Assembly: GCF_014649035.1 (NCBI RefSeq)
Contig: NZ_BMSG01000004.1
Span: 124,001-188,000 of the forward strand
Origin: Streptomyces sindenensis
Lineage (GTDB): Bacteria; Actinomycetota; Actinomycetes; Streptomycetales; Streptomycetaceae
Direction: 5' to 3'
DNA length: 64,000 nucleotides
Under the pieces are notes generated by a model that ran no database searches, had not been told where the DNA came from, and was given only the letters and a program-made list of their open reading frames with translations. The first letter of the stretch is position 1. Every line of letters starts with the position of its first letter. Shown piece after piece: positions 55,001-64,000 of this stretch. The position numbers and the translations under genes were made by a program.

Positions 55001-56983
55001 TCCACCCACTACCCCTACACCTGGGTCGTGACGCCCGGCGACCGGCTCACGGTCAAGCTGGAGCACCGCCACGGCGACGCCCACGACGCCCGCCGCCTCC
55101 TCGACGACTACCTGCGCGTCCTGGAGGACCTGGCCGGGGCCACCGACGGCCCGGTGGGCGCGCTGCCCGGACTCGGCCCGGACCCCGTACCCGCCGCGCG
55201 CACCGAGGTCGGCACCGACACCGTCGTCGACCGCTTCGACCTGGCGGCCGACCGCGCCCCGGACCGGACCGCCCTCGTCTCCGGCGGCGCGACCCTGACC
55301 TTCGCCGAACTCCAGGAGCGCAGCCGTGCCGTGGCGGGCGTCCTGGCCGCGCGGGGCATCGGGCCCGAGACGACGGTCGGCCTGGCGATCCCGCGCTCCC
55401 TCGACTGGATCGCCGCCCTGTTCGCGGTGTTGCGGGTCGGGGCCGCGTACGTACCGCTGGAGCTGGACCACCCCGACGAGCGGATCGCCGCGATCGTCGA
55501 GGACGCCCGGCCCGAGGTGATCCTCACCGTGAGCGCGGTGTCACCCCGGCTCTCCGGCGAACTCATCGAACTGGACCGCCCGTTGCCGGAGGCCGAGCCG
55601 TACACGACGTTCGCGCCGGACGACCCGGACCGGCTGCGCCACCCCGCGTACACCATCTACACCTCAGGATCGACCGGGAAGCCCAAGGGCGTGGTGACCG
55701 AATACGCGGGTCTGACGAACATGCTGATCAACCATCAGCGCCGCATCTTCGAGCCGGTCCTCGCCGAGCACGGCCACCGCACCTTCCGCATCGCGCACAC
55801 CGTGTCGTTCGCCTTCGACATGTCGTGGGAGGAGCTGCTGTGGCTCGCCGACGGCCACGAAGTCCACATCTGCGACGAGGAGTTGCGCCGCGACGCACCT
55901 CGTCTCGTCGACTACTGCCTGCGGCACGGGATCGACGTCGTCAACGTGACGCCCACCTACGCCCAGCAGTTGGTGGCCGAAGGGCTGCTGGAGGACCCCG
56001 AACGGCGCCCCGCACTCGTTCTGCTGGGCGGCGAGGCCGTCACCCCGACGCTGTGGCAGCGCCTCGCCGAGACCGAGGGCACCGTCGGCTACAACCTCTA
56101 CGGGCCCACCGAGTACACCATCAACACCCTCGGCGTCGGCACCTTCGAGTGCCAGGACCCGGTCGTCGGCGTCGCCATCGACAACACCGAGGTGTACGTC
56201 CTGGACCCCTGGCTGCGACCGCTGCCCGACGGCGTCCCCGGCGAGCTGTACGTGTCCGGCATCGGCATCGCCCGCGGCTACCTGGGCCGCAGCGCCCAGA
56301 CCGCGCACCGCTTCGTCGCCTGCCCGTTCGGCGCACCCGGGGAGCGCATGTACCGCACCGGGGACCTGGTGATCCGCCGGCCCGACGGGAACATCGCCTA
56401 CCTCGGCCGCACCGACCAGCAGGTCAAGATCCGCGGCCACCGGGTCGAACTCGGCGAGGTCGAAGCGGTGTTCGCCGCACACCCGGCGGTGCGCTTCGTC
56501 GCCGCCGTCGCCCAGCCCGACCCGGGGGTCGACGGCGCGTACCGGCTGGCCGCCTATCTCGTCCTCACCGGCACCGCCGACCTCGCACAGGTCGCGCACG
56601 AGGTGGGCGCCGGGCTGCCGGACTTCCTGCGCCCGACGCACTACGCCCGGGTCGACGCCATCCCGCTCACCGTGAACGGGAAGGCCGACACCAAGGCGCT
56701 GCCGGAGGCAAGGCCGCTGGGGGCCCTGACCACGGCGGGGGAGCGCGGCCCGGAGACCGGGACGGAGCGTGTCGTCTGCGAGTTCTACGCCGAGGCACTC
56801 GACCTCGACGACGACGAGGTCAGCGCGGTCAGCGACTTCGTGGCCCTCGGCGGGCACTCCATGCTGGCGGTGCGGCTGATCGGACTGCTCCGCCGCGAGT
56901 ACGGTCCTGTCATCACCGTCCGCGATCTGTTCACCCTGCGCACCCCCGAAGCGATCGCCCACCACCTCGACGAGAACTCCTGA
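46004..56983 (+). CDS. cchH: Coelichelin nonribosomal peptide synthetase CchH (A-T-E-C-A-T-E-C-A-T)
   Basis: A 3659-residue trimodular NRPS. Module 1: adenylation about 140-620 (TSGSTG near 287), carrier Ser679 (GGDS), epimerisation about 730-1170 (HH at 848-849). Module 2: condensation about 1195-1610 (HH at 1326-1327), adenylation about 1625-2120 (TSGSTG near 1779), carrier Ser2179, epimerisation about 2230-2620 (HH near 2350). Module 3: condensation about 2625-3060, adenylation about 3075-3570 (TSGSTG near 3220), carrier Ser3619 (GGHS). No thioesterase. My reading of the ten-residue codes gives DINYWGGIGK (A1), DFWNVGMVHK (A2, threonine) and DMENLGLINK (A3), as known for coelichelin (formyl-hydroxyornithine, Thr, hydroxyornithine). 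In the third condensation domain the motif HHxxxDG reads HLLLWDG: His2767 is kept but the second, catalytic His is Leu2768. The start ATG has a weak ribosome site. Confidence 0.93.
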   Translation: MSEPGASRIRLSPTQLAAVRRRIGDHSERAVVEACAVALAYWATGKSPDGMDLTPATPFPDLLGRLDNGTGGTRGRETDTRTLDMTVPPGVDRAEARRTLDDLADFPDRTLGTIGPSDPVHRAEQLARWNDTRADRPRPTVMEQFAEQARLRPDAVAIVDEHRSLTYRETSRLSAQLAHHLIERGLGPEQVVGISLDRSAEMVVGLLAVLRAGGAFVPLDPRWPAARRSVVAEDARIVLQLNATGKADAAEPDAVAVDLGDWKYGDRPTDAPDVTVPGDSLAYVIFTSGSTGRPKGAMIRHEAISERLLWQSREILRFGHDDASLFKAPLSFDISVNEILLPLTTGGRLVVLRPGGERDPHHLLGVIAEQRVTFTYLVSSMLDVLLEIVGDSGRLDSLRHVWCGGEVLTPELYERFRTRLDIPLYHGYGPAETTIGVSHVIYRGAATRLSTSIGKANPNTQLYVLDDELRPVPVGVGGELYVGGLLLGRGYVGAPGLTASRFVANPFAADGSRLYRTGDLARYAPDGSLDFLGRADNQIKIRGMRLELEDVEAGLAEHPAVRHTCVVARKNTAGGTYLAGYVIPAGGHEDLSADDVRAWAGANMVEYMVPAHVVVLPEFPLTANGKVDRNALPEPTTDTGGLQAPTTENERLVCEAVAAVLRLDAVGTDQDFFQLGGDSILAISLLSALREADLHVTARQIFAHTVVGALAAVASRESVAAVDHGDVATGTVVGSPIVQWLGETTDAIDGFVQSVVLTAPAELTPDALDGILAAVLTRHDMLRARLVRGERWGFDIPEAGATARCWEQSDAPVEECVALATAALDPDHGIMLRAVWRRAAHQLVLVAHHVVVDGVSWRILMDDLATAWRQHSANEAIELPPVGTSFRRWTQLLGRTPFDADRTYHATAIPAADAPIGRRALTADDTVARERTRSVAVDPVTTAALLGEIPAKFHAGVNDVLLTALAVALARWRRDRGQDQTVAHIELEGHGRESRFVAPAAGFEPELSRTVGWFTTLFPVTVDPGTASDLTAPDYLVAALKAVKEDLARVPAGGLSYGALRYLTGDGPAGAPAPQVLFNYLGRFDAGGPGEWQLAGTTGQLGERRDPRMRLPRALEFNAIAEPDASGAYELVTTISWPEGVFTEDDITTLGDHFRSALTALAAIEDGGHTPSDFPLVSLTQADVDALDGPALRDILPLTPLQEGLYFHSVFDDDATGSYVEQQVMTLDGDVDADRLAAAATRLLTLYPNLAARFTALADGRVVSVVENGRSAPFTTLDGPGRTDEEIRELAERDRRAGFDLATGPLMRYTLIPAATGRRVLVQTVHHIIADGWSVPPMLRTLLAEYHAPGSVYALGGYRDYVEWLAARDQDESDRVWREELAGLPGPSLVAEGHIPSGRFADVTAEPAEDVDVAARTAGVSLSVAVHSAWAATLGGLLHSRDVVFGSTVSGRDADVPGIRDMVGLFINTIPVRARWTATDTAYDLLDAVKRHQGAVLPHQHVSLARTGRQSGTGTLFDTLVVFDVATDVAALRGPDDTLVITGIVNEGAPHYPLTLVVERAQDGRPRFNLIYDGELLRAASAEAILATFTRTLTELLDRPDAPVDALLPAPDGAPVREAPATLGELFDAAARRDPAATAVTQCALDGTTRSLSYGELASEKEALASALRAAGVRPGLRVAVAVPRSLEQVVALVAVVTAGGAYVPLDLAYPDERLEYILADAAPQVVLVDREQRGRFTRLLEKAAVAARVLVQGEDLPRAAGPAAPDVRPGDPVYVIYTSGSTGRPKGVVVPHSAVATLLANTRPDMDFGPDDVWVQFHSFSFDFAVWELWGALVHGGELLVPEYALTRSPVDFHRLVRERRVTVLNQTPSAFHQFIEADLHAGEPVTALRRIVFGGEALDLGRLRGWVERHGTRAPELVNMYGITETTVHVTHRVLTDEDFGRDGDTSPIGGPIPGLTVHLLDDRLRPVPPGRVGAIYVAGDQVSLGYLGRPELTAARFVANPFAADGSRMYHTGDLARRTLDGELEFAGRADDQVQVKGFRIELGEVERVAREVAGVVDVAVTVAERGDHLVAHVVGKPPADLSALLAAKLPAHMVPGRILTIDALPLTVNGKLDRKALTERAAQQDDTPHATSRRPDDSARTGDSAVAALTGIFAETLPGATVDADTDFFGAGGDSIVAIAVINRARALGLPIAPRDVFLFKTPRALAGHLATRAPAPEPSTPSHREDGPLPLTPIILRQRELGGSLTRFAQARAVTVPAATGPADIRRAADAVVAVHPALRLRLHIEHGVWSLRTEPARAASVVTEHTADATAAANEAAGRLDPSTGDVIAFSWLPASRTLVVTVHHIAVDAVSWLVLLDDLTTALSDRPALPPTTSYAAYAEALALRSAEETDGLGHWLTTLGAPALVPTVRGARETTVVLPPGLSYRVTRDAPGALGLGLTELLCGALRTALTRIQTEPTDLALDLERHGRVPARDDHDYSRTVGWFTSIAPVRLSAHTDPVAAARELDERQPDEDGHMAYGRLRYLNPQTAPLLTARPQVLFNYLGRGGESEALRITGADRGDSPYAVEVNAWTDETTGSLHAAFTLADAVPDAITDHWLTALERIAEASATAERTAPVTPLQRGLYFQAQLAGADPGTGAETAGTGAGGTAGHYVAQSWFAFDRRLDPDALAEAMAYVIGRHPVVGAGFTTDPDGNPVQVLKAGRRVPVRTLDLANDAEVAALRTRDREQGFDPAEPPLVRMTVVRLPGGHDGLLLSYHLLLWDGWSREILLRDLFEAYEAVVAGEPWDATPAVPGFEEYARELAAKDPAVAERFWAEHLAGLPGPTLLAGPAPDLADALPQPLVHTLSAALSTSLREAARARGVTLNSVLTGAFGLLLGARTGRSDAVFGVTVSGREGEGHGDIVGVLLNTVPLWTRARPEDSVDAYLSSVQAARVAAMDHEHLGLGEIQRAAGHDTLFDNLFVLQNFLDLDAFAEMNARHGITEVQADDSTHYPYTWVVTPGDRLTVKLEHRHGDAHDARRLLDDYLRVLEDLAGATDGPVGALPGLGPDPVPAARTEVGTDTVVDRFDLAADRAPDRTALVSGGATLTFAELQERSRAVAGVLAARGIGPETTVGLAIPRSLDWIAALFAVLRVGAAYVPLELDHPDERIAAIVEDARPEVILTVSAVSPRLSGELIELDRPLPEAEPYTTFAPDDPDRLRHPAYTIYTSGSTGKPKGVVTEYAGLTNMLINHQRRIFEPVLAEHGHRTFRIAHTVSFAFDMSWEELLWLADGHEVHICDEELRRDAPRLVDYCLRHGIDVVNVTPTYAQQLVAEGLLEDPERRPALVLLGGEAVTPTLWQRLAETEGTVGYNLYGPTEYTINTLGVGTFECQDPVVGVAIDNTEVYVLDPWLRPLPDGVPGELYVSGIGIARGYLGRSAQTAHRFVACPFGAPGERMYRTGDLVIRRPDGNIAYLGRTDQQVKIRGHRVELGEVEAVFAAHPAVRFVAAVAQPDPGVDGAYRLAAYLVLTGTADLAQVAHEVGAGLPDFLRPTHYARVDAIPLTVNGKADTKALPEARPLGALTTAGERGPETGTERVVCEFYAEALDLDDDEVSAVSDFVALGGHSMLAVRLIGLLRREYGPVITVRDLFTLRTPEAIAHHLDENS

Positions 56984-56988
56984 CCCTG

Positions 56989-58689
56989 ATGAAGACTCCT
57001 GAGACCGCGCGGCCCCGCCCGGGGGCCGCGATCCTGCGGACGGCACTGCGCCGCAACGTCGGCGCCATGATCGCGGGCACCGTCCTGATGGGCCTGTACC
57101 AGGCGGCGGAGACCGCGTTCCCCATCGCGCTCGGCCTCATCGTCGAGCACACGATGCAGGACCGCAGCCTCGGCTCCCTCGGCGTCTCGATCGGCTCGCT
57201 GGCCGTGATCATCACGACGGTGTCCCTGTCGTGGCGGTTCGGCATGCGCGTGCTGCAGAAGGCCAACACGACCGAGGCGCACCGCTGGCGGGTACGGGTG
57301 GCCGCCTGCGGACTCCAGCCGGTCGCCAGGGACGTGGACCTCAAGTCCGGCGAGATCCTGACCATCGCCACCGAGGACGCCGACCAGACCGCCGACATCA
57401 TCGAGGTGGTGCCGCTGCTGATCAGTTCCCTGGTCGCCATCGTGGTCGCGGCTGTCGCGCTGAGCCTCGCCGACCTCCGTCTCGGCCTGCTGGTGATGGC
57501 GGGGACCGCCGCGATCCTGTCGGTCCTCGCCGTGATGTCCAAGCGGATCGGGGCCAGTACGCAGGAACAGCAGGCCCGGGTGGCCCGGGCGGGCGCCAAG
57601 GTCGCCGACTTGATCATCGGGCTGCGCCCACTGCACGGCTTCGGCGGCAACCACGCCGCCTTCGGGGCCTACCGCAAGGTCAGCACGGACGCGAAACGCC
57701 AGGCGATCACCGTCGCCCGGGTGAACGGCACCTACGCCGGCACCGCGCTGGCGCTCAACGCGGCCCTCGCCACGGCCGTCTCGCTGACCGCCGGCTGGCT
57801 CGCGTTCGAGGGCCGGATCACCATCGGCGAACTCGTCATGGCCGTGGGGCTCGCGCAGTTCATCATGGAACCGCTGAAGATGTTCTCGGAGATGCCCAAG
57901 TACGTGATGATGGCCCGCGCCTCGGCCGAGCGCATGGCCCTCGTCCTGAACGCGCCCCCGGTGACGACGCCGGGGCCCGAACGCCCCGAGCCGGGCGGGG
58001 CCCTGGAGGTCGACGGCGTGCACCACGGCACGCTCCAAGGGGTCAAGTTCACCGTCGCGGCGGGGGAGTTCGTGGCGATCGCCGCCTACCAGCCGCGTGC
58101 GGCGGCCGAGCTCGCCGCCGTCCTCGCGGTGAACGTCGCCCCGCAGGCGTACGGGGGAGTGGTCCGGGTCGGCGGCCGGGAGATCGGCGGCCTTTCGGTC
58201 GAGGCGGTCCGCGAACACCTGCTGGTGAACCCGTACGACGGGGAGATCTTCGCCGGCACCCTCCGGACGAACATCGACCCGTCGGGCAGCGGGCGGGAGA
58301 TCGCGGAGGCCGTCGAGGCGTCCATGCTCACCGACGTCGTCGCCCTCCACCGCGAGGGGCTCGACCACGTGGTACGCGACCGGGGGGCGAACCTCTCGGG
58401 CGGTCAGCGCCAACGGCTCTCCCTGGCACGCGCGTTGGCCGCCGACACCGAGATCCTCGTCCTGCACGACCCCACGACGGCCGTGGACGCGGTCACCGAA
58501 CAGCTCATCGCGCGCAATGTCGCCAAGCTGCGCCGGGGCCGCACCACGCTCGTGCTGACCAGCAGTCCGGCGCTCCTGGACGCGGCGGACCGGGTGCTCG
58601 TCCTGGACGGGGGCGTCATCACCGCTGAGGACACCCACCGCAACCTTCTCGCCGGGGACGAGGCGTACTGCCTGGCGGTGGCCCGGTGA
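56989..58689 (+). CDS. cchI: ABC exporter half-transporter CchI (degenerate Walker A, intact signature)
   Basis: A 566-residue half-exporter with six N-terminal helices and a nucleotide-binding domain beginning near residue 335. The signature LSGGQRQR (469-476) and D-loop VDAV are intact. The Walker A region reads AAYQPRAAAE (365-374), with the invariant Lys replaced by Ala372; the Q-loop Gln is Tyr (VNPYDGEIF); the Walker B acidic pair is Asp494-Pro495 instead of Asp-Glu; the H-loop His is Ser525. So CchI cannot hydrolyse ATP alone but donates the signature to CchG's ATP site. It starts six bases after the cchH stop and ends at a repeat-rich terminator. Confidence 0.85.
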   Translation: MKTPETARPRPGAAILRTALRRNVGAMIAGTVLMGLYQAAETAFPIALGLIVEHTMQDRSLGSLGVSIGSLAVIITTVSLSWRFGMRVLQKANTTEAHRWRVRVAACGLQPVARDVDLKSGEILTIATEDADQTADIIEVVPLLISSLVAIVVAAVALSLADLRLGLLVMAGTAAILSVLAVMSKRIGASTQEQQARVARAGAKVADLIIGLRPLHGFGGNHAAFGAYRKVSTDAKRQAITVARVNGTYAGTALALNAALATAVSLTAGWLAFEGRITIGELVMAVGLAQFIMEPLKMFSEMPKYVMMARASAERMALVLNAPPVTTPGPERPEPGGALEVDGVHHGTLQGVKFTVAAGEFVAIAAYQPRAAAELAAVLAVNVAPQAYGGVVRVGGREIGGLSVEAVREHLLVNPYDGEIFAGTLRTNIDPSGSGREIAEAVEASMLTDVVALHREGLDHVVRDRGANLSGGQRQRLSLARALAADTEILVLHDPTTAVDAVTEQLIARNVAKLRRGRTTLVLTSSPALLDAADRVLVLDGGVITAEDTHRNLLAGDEAYCLAVAR

Positions 58690-58780
58690 GCCATGGGCGG
58701 GGGCGGGGCCATCGGTAGGGCTGAGCCACGGGCGGGGGCGGGGCCGCCGGTAGGGCTGAGCCACGGGTGAGGGCGGGGCC
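58686..58780. repeat. 35-bp tandem repeats (about 2.7 copies) after cchI
   Basis: Units at 58686-58720 and 58721-58755 match at 31 of 35 positions, and a partial third continues to 58780. Each unit contains GGGCGGGGGCGGGGCC. The third copy provides the left arm of the hairpin that spans to 58815. Confidence 0.85.
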
Positions 58781-58815
58781 TCGGCCACCGCCCGTCCCTG
58801 CCCGTGGTTCAGCCC
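58753..58815. terminator. Bidirectional hairpin between converging cchI and cchJ
   Basis: GGGCTGAGCCACGGG (58753-58767) pairs with CCCGTGGTTCAGCCC (58801-58815) at 14 of 15 positions, with inner GC-rich complementary segments. It lies at the 3' ends of two convergent genes and covers the cchJ stop. Confidence 0.65.
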
Positions 58816-59900
58816 AGGGCCCAGGCGACATCCCTGAGCAGGGCGTGGCGCCAGCCCGCCCGGTCGTGGTCCGAGGCGGACCGCGAGACCCGCACGGTCG
58901 CACCTGCCTGTTCGGTCAGCGTCTCGGTCAGCTCGCAGTGCGGCAGCATCCGCGTCTCGTGCTCGCCGACGTCGAACGCGCACCGCAGCCGCGACAGGTC
59001 GGCCCCCCGGCGCAGCCGCTCGGCGACGGCGCCGCCGAGGGCCCCGCCCAGCGGATCCGTCAGGTCCACGGCTCCGGGCGCCCACCAGAAGGACCCCGAC
59101 TGGCAGGCGACCCGCGAGACCAGCTCGGGGAACTCCAGTGCCGCGTACAGCGCGCTCAGCCCGCCCAGGCTCTGCCCGGCCACCACCAGCCGGTCCGGCT
59201 CGGCCGGCACACCGCAGTCGCCCACCAGCGGCAGCAGCTCGTCCCGGACCGCCTCCCACAGCTCCGGGCGGCAGAGGAAGTCGGCCTCCCGGTCCTTGGC
59301 CGGCAGGAACACCAGGGTCACCGGAGGCAGGTCGCCCGCCTCGAAAGCCGCGTCGAAGGCGGTCGCGGCCGGGTGCAGAAACAGCCAGTCGTCCCCGTCG
59401 AGCAGCAGCACCACCGGACCGCCCCCGCCCACCGGGTGGACCCGCACGGTACGCCGCCCGCCGAGCCGTTCGCTGTTCCAGCGGATCCGGGTCCGGGGGA
59501 GGGGCGGCACATCGTCCGGGCCGAGGGCGGGCCAGTGCGGCTGGGGCGGGGCGTCCGGCGTCGCGGCGACGGAACGGTCGGCCCCCGCACCGACCGGATT
59601 GAACGGATCGGCATGGGCCTCGCCCGCCACCAGGACGCGGTAGGTCACCCGCAGCCGCTCGGGCATGGACACCTCCGCGTACCAGCAGTCGGTGTCCTCC
59701 CAGCGCCGCAGCGGCACGGGCGGCGACCAGCTCTCGAAGTCGAGGACGGTCTCGGAGCCGCGCCACAGGAAGAGGGTCCGCCAGCCGTCCTCGGCGGGCA
59801 CCGAGGCGGGTGTGCGCGCTGCCGCCCAGAACGCGTCGGTGCCGGGGCGGCCCGGCAGACCGAAGGCGGCGAAGGGGCTCTCGGCGTCCACGGGAGGCAT
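58809..59900 (-). CDS. cchJ: Coelichelin esterase CchJ (enterochelin-esterase family)
   Basis: A 363-residue esterase. The N-terminal 150 residues are the beta-sandwich substrate-binding domain of enterochelin esterase-like proteins (FAAFGLPGRPGTDAFWAAART, then WYAEVSMPERLRVTYRVL). The catalytic alpha/beta-hydrolase part has the nucleophile motif GQSLGG (VVAGQSLGGLSALYA) near residue 240, and His candidates in the DHDRAGWR end. Since CchH has no thioesterase, CchJ may release the peptide, or hydrolyse ferric coelichelin after uptake. The ATG follows AAGGAG. It is transcribed towards cchI from an iron box. Confidence 0.9.
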   Translation of the reverse strand: MPPVDAESPFAAFGLPGRPGTDAFWAAARTPASVPAEDGWRTLFLWRGSETVLDFESWSPPVPLRRWEDTDCWYAEVSMPERLRVTYRVLVAGEAHADPFNPVGAGADRSVAATPDAPPQPHWPALGPDDVPPLPRTRIRWNSERLGGRRTVRVHPVGGGGPVVLLLDGDDWLFLHPAATAFDAAFEAGDLPPVTLVFLPAKDREADFLCRPELWEAVRDELLPLVGDCGVPAEPDRLVVAGQSLGGLSALYAALEFPELVSRVACQSGSFWWAPGAVDLTDPLGGALGGAVAERLRRGADLSRLRCAFDVGEHETRMLPHCELTETLTEQAGATVRVSRSASDHDRAGWRHALLRDVAWALG

Positions 59901-59959
59901 GAACGTCTCCTTGTGAGAAGGCAGGGGCAGGGGCAGGCCGAGGGTGGGCTCCACCTGTG

Positions 59960-59978
59960 TAAGGCGAGCCTAACCCAA
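59960..59978 (-). promoter_or_regulatory. Iron box upstream of cchJ
   Basis: On the minus strand it reads TTGGGTTAGGCTCGCCTTA, agreeing with the iron-box consensus at 16 of 19 positions, 60 bases before the cchJ ATG. It ties cchJ to the same iron control as cchB and cchF. Confidence 0.8.
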
Positions 59979-60006
59979 GGCCGCTGGACCGCTGTTGGGG
60001 ATCTGA

Positions 60007-61947
<1,941 letters not shown>

Positions 61948-61961
61948 CGGGTCCCCGGGCC

Positions 61962-61992
61962 GGCCGGGCGCACCACCGGGTGCCGCCCGGCC
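61962..61992 (+). terminator. GC-rich hairpin after eno
   Basis: GGCCGGGCG (61962-61970) and CGCCCGGCC (61984-61992) pair perfectly; an inner CACC/GGTG adds four pairs. It begins 15 bases after the eno stop. Confidence 0.65.
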
Positions 61993-62139
61993 GACCACGC
62001 CAGACGGGCGGCCCCCGGCGGACGGTGACGTCCACCGGAGGCCGCCCTCCGTTCGCGGCGGGCCGGTCCGGGCCGCCGGACACCGGACCGGCCCACCGCT
62101 CCCGGGTCACCGGGTCCGGGCCTGTCAGGCCCGCTCCCG

Positions 62140-62210
62140 GGTCCTGTCGTCAAACTGCCGTCTGCCGTGCGACGCCCTACGGGTGACGACGGCAGTCCGA
62201 CGACAGGACC
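62140..62210. mobile_element. 71-bp inverted-repeat element (MITE-like)
   Basis: Two 23-bp terminal arms (62140-62162 and 62188-62210) are reverse complements at 21 of 23 positions, starting GGTCCTGTCGTC. The core is only 25 bases, so no gene is encoded. Its left arm and the following ten bases are repeated at 8113-8145. CCTAGG (62209-62214) lies at the right border and supplies the stop codon of the neighbouring gene. Confidence 0.75.
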
Positions 62211-64000
62211 TAGGGGAAGTTGGTGACGGTCGACGGGATCGTCGACGTTCCCGATGTCGGCGAGCCGACGTTGTTGATGACGTGCTGGTACTGGCCGTTG
62301 CCCCCGAGCGAGACGACCAGCAGGTTGTGGAACTTCACGCCGGGCTTCACCGGGGCCTTGAAGCCGTGTTGCTGCACGATGGTCGGGTCGACGTTGTAGT
62401 AGCAGTAGCTGCCCATGCCCCAGCCCTCGTGCTGCTCGACCGAATCGTCGACCCGGTAGGCGGCGTAGCCCTTCGTGTCGCCGTTCTGGATCGCCTCCTG
62501 GTTCGGGGCGTCGTACGCCTTCTCGTTCTGGAAGAAGATCGTGCGGCCGCGCTCGCCGTACCACTCCACGTCGTACTTGTTGAAGTGCTCCACGAACAGC
62601 CCGGTCGCCAGGACGTCGTCACCGTTCACCCGGACCCCGTAGTCGGCCCGGTTGGTCTCCCAGCCCCAGCCCTCACCGTGGTCGGCGCGCCACACCCAGG
62701 TGTGGTCGATGATCGTGTCGTCGCTGTTGACGACGATGCTGGTGGTCGCCTTGCCGGGACCGGCCCCGCCGATCCGCACGAACACGTCCTGGAGCGAGGT
62801 CGGGTTCGCCGCGTGGTCGGCGGACGCGCCCTGCGGCCCCACCTCCAGCAGCGTCTCGGAGTTGACGGGGCCCGCGTCGATGAGGAAGCCCGCCAGCTTC
62901 ACCCCGTCGACATCGGCGACCTTCATCGCGGTCACCCCGTTGTCCGGGATGATCGTGGCCAGACCGAGGCCGAGGACGACGGTGTTCGCCCGGTTCACTT
63001 CAATGGTCCGGTCGATGTGGTAAACCCCGGGCGTGAACAGCAGGTTGAGGCCCTGCGCCAGCGCGGCGTTGATCGTCGCGGCCGTGGCGCCCTGCTTGAC
63101 GACGTAGAAGCGCTCCAGCGGGATCGACTCGCCCGGCTGGGTCCCGCCGTCCCACGAGACACCGCGCGCGTTGACGCGCTTCGCGGGGACGAAGACCTTG
63201 TAGTCGTTGCCGTCGAGGTAGAGGAACGGCTTCTCGCGCGAGATCGGAGTGGTGTCGAGCGTCGTGTACGGCGGGGTCGGGTAGCTCGCCGCCGGTGCGC
63301 CCTGGACGCCGGAGAACGTCATGTTCCACACGGCGTTGGTCCAGCCGCCGACGGAGCTGTCGCGGGTGTACCACTGCTGCTGGGAGTAGGGGCCGACCGT
63401 GCCGTCGATCTTGGAGTCGGCGATGTAGCCGCCGCTGGCCCAGCCGTAGCCGTCGGGCGCGAGGTTGAGCCCTCCCTTGACGTGCATCCGGCGGAACGGC
63501 GCCGCCTGGGAGACCGCCCAGCGGTTGGTGCCGGAGACCGGGTTCAGGGTCAGGTTCTCCGCCGAACGCCAGAAGTTCTGCGTCGCGTTGCCGTCGAACC
63601 AGCCCGCGTCGACCGTCACATCACCGTTGAACGTGGTGTCGTCCGGGTTGAGGCCGAGACCCGCGATCTGGGTGTAGAAGCCGATCTGCGCCTTGATGTT
63701 GTCGTACGTGCCCGGCTTGAACATCAGCGCGTGGCGGTCCAGGCCGAACTGCGCGGACTCCTGCTTCTTGAAGATCTCGTCGACCTTGCCCTGGATGTCG
63801 GGCGTCGACGGGTCGAAGACATGGACGTTCGGACCGAGGTCGCCACCGCCCGGAATCTCCGGACCGCCGCCGCCGTCCCGCGTACCGAAGACCTTGAACT
63901 CCCAGAGCGAGTAGCCGTATCCGGTCGCACGCTCGGTGCCGGTCAGCCGCACGTAACGGGCGTCCCCGGAGATGTTCAGAGTCTCGTTGCCGCCCGCCGA
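62210..64000 (-). CDS. Secreted discoidin/beta-helix (pectate-lyase-3/GH55-like) protein, C-terminal part (5' end outside window)
   Basis: The last 596 residues of a larger protein; the frame is open to the edge. Residues visible at its left end (GNETLNISGDARYVRL, then TGTERATGYGYSLWEFKVFG) are the end of an F5/8-type C (discoidin, carbohydrate-binding) domain. A Gly/Pro linker follows, then a right-handed beta-helix of about 500 residues with Gly-rich turns and N/D-rich strands (MFKPGTYDNIKAQIGFYTQIAGLG, IVVNSDDTIIDHTWVWRADHG), as in Pectate_lyase_3/GH55-like exo-glucanases; actinobacterial homologues are often annotated coagulation factor 5/8 domain or adenylyl cyclase. The TAG stop is part of CCTAGG at the MITE border. 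Likely an extracellular polysaccharide-binding or -cleaving protein. Confidence 0.75.
   Translation of the reverse strand, partial: SAGGNETLNISGDARYVRLTGTERATGYGYSLWEFKVFGTRDGGGGPEIPGGGDLGPNVHVFDPSTPDIQGKVDEIFKKQESAQFGLDRHALMFKPGTYDNIKAQIGFYTQIAGLGLNPDDTTFNGDVTVDAGWFDGNATQNFWRSAENLTLNPVSGTNRWAVSQAAPFRRMHVKGGLNLAPDGYGWASGGYIADSKIDGTVGPYSQQQWYTRDSSVGGWTNAVWNMTFSGVQGAPAASYPTPPYTTLDTTPISREKPFLYLDGNDYKVFVPAKRVNARGVSWDGGTQPGESIPLERFYVVKQGATAATINAALAQGLNLLFTPGVYHIDRTIEVNRANTVVLGLGLATIIPDNGVTAMKVADVDGVKLAGFLIDAGPVNSETLLEVGPQGASADHAANPTSLQDVFVRIGGAGPGKATTSIVVNSDDTIIDHTWVWRADHGEGWGWETNRADYGVRVNGDDVLATGLFVEHFNKYDVEWYGERGRTIFFQNEKAYDAPNQEAIQNGDTKGYAAYRVDDSVEQHEGWGMGSYCYYNVDPTIVQQHGFKAPVKPGVKFHNLLVVSLGGNGQYQHVINNVGSPTSGTSTIPSTVTNFP

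Noticed and set aside
46841..55471. Minus-strand open frames of over 1200 codons opposite cchH
   Set aside because: Shadow frames of the GC-rich NRPS gene without start signals or recognisable domains.

Overview
The window is high-GC actinobacterial chromosome, almost certainly Streptomyces. Evidence: pervasive GC third positions, many GTG starts and 4-bp stop/start overlaps, a ten-gene gas-vesicle cluster in the order described for Streptomyces (gvpO-A-F-G-Y-Z-J-L-S-K), an F420-type oxidoreductase, and a coelichelin siderophore cluster whose three adenylation-domain codes match those published for CchH.

Layout. (1) 0-13 kb: accessory redox and stress genes: the end of an aromatic-acid-exporter-like protein, three SDR oxidoreductases, an FAD-Rieske fusion, small membrane proteins, a two-domain VOC protein, and a run of F420-type oxidoreductase, SRPBCC protein and phytoene-desaturase-like flavoprotein. 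An intact IS481-family element (7058-8108) sits in a CCTAGG target directly upstream of the VOC gene and beside a terminal repeat that recurs at 62.1 kb. (2) 12.6-21.3 kb: envelope-stress genes (Asp23/Gls24, YihY/BrkB, GlsB) and then the gvp cluster, closed by a 33-bp perfect hairpin. (3) 21.3-26 kb: a probable SOS-controlled pair, DnaE2-type polymerase plus a Y-family ImuB-like protein that lacks catalytic acidic residues. (4) 26-29.2 kb: a GbsR/MarR-type repressor divergent from a two-gene ABC exporter with a leaderless-looking promoter. (5) 29.2-38 kb: an uncharacterised envelope/glycan-looking block: polytopic membrane protein, cytochrome b/sulfite-oxidase-like molybdoenzyme, membrane protein, methyltransferase, DUF2064 protein, GT2 glycosyltransferase, two-component system and a sugar epimerase with a Cys/His insert. 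(6) 38.2-60 kb: coelichelin genes cchB-cchJ under iron boxes. (7) 60-64 kb: MarR regulator divergent from an enolase across four 13-bp repeats, a 71-bp inverted-repeat element, and the C-terminal part of a discoidin/beta-helix protein running off the edge.

How the genes work together. In the cch cluster CchB hydroxylates ornithine, the trimodular synthetase CchH (A-T-E-C-A-T-E-C-A-T, no thioesterase) assembles the peptide, CchG and CchI look like an asymmetric heterodimeric exporter, CchF-C-D-E re-import the ferric siderophore, and CchJ is the releasing/hydrolysing esterase. The formyltransferase (cchA) and an MbtH-like protein known from the S. coelicolor cluster are not in this window. In the gvp cluster several products (GvpA, GvpY and the Ala/Lys-rich last gene) carry related basic ARK-S/T tails, whereas GvpZ ends in a long acidic tail.

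All calls come from reading the sequence and from knowledge of the families; no database search was run.
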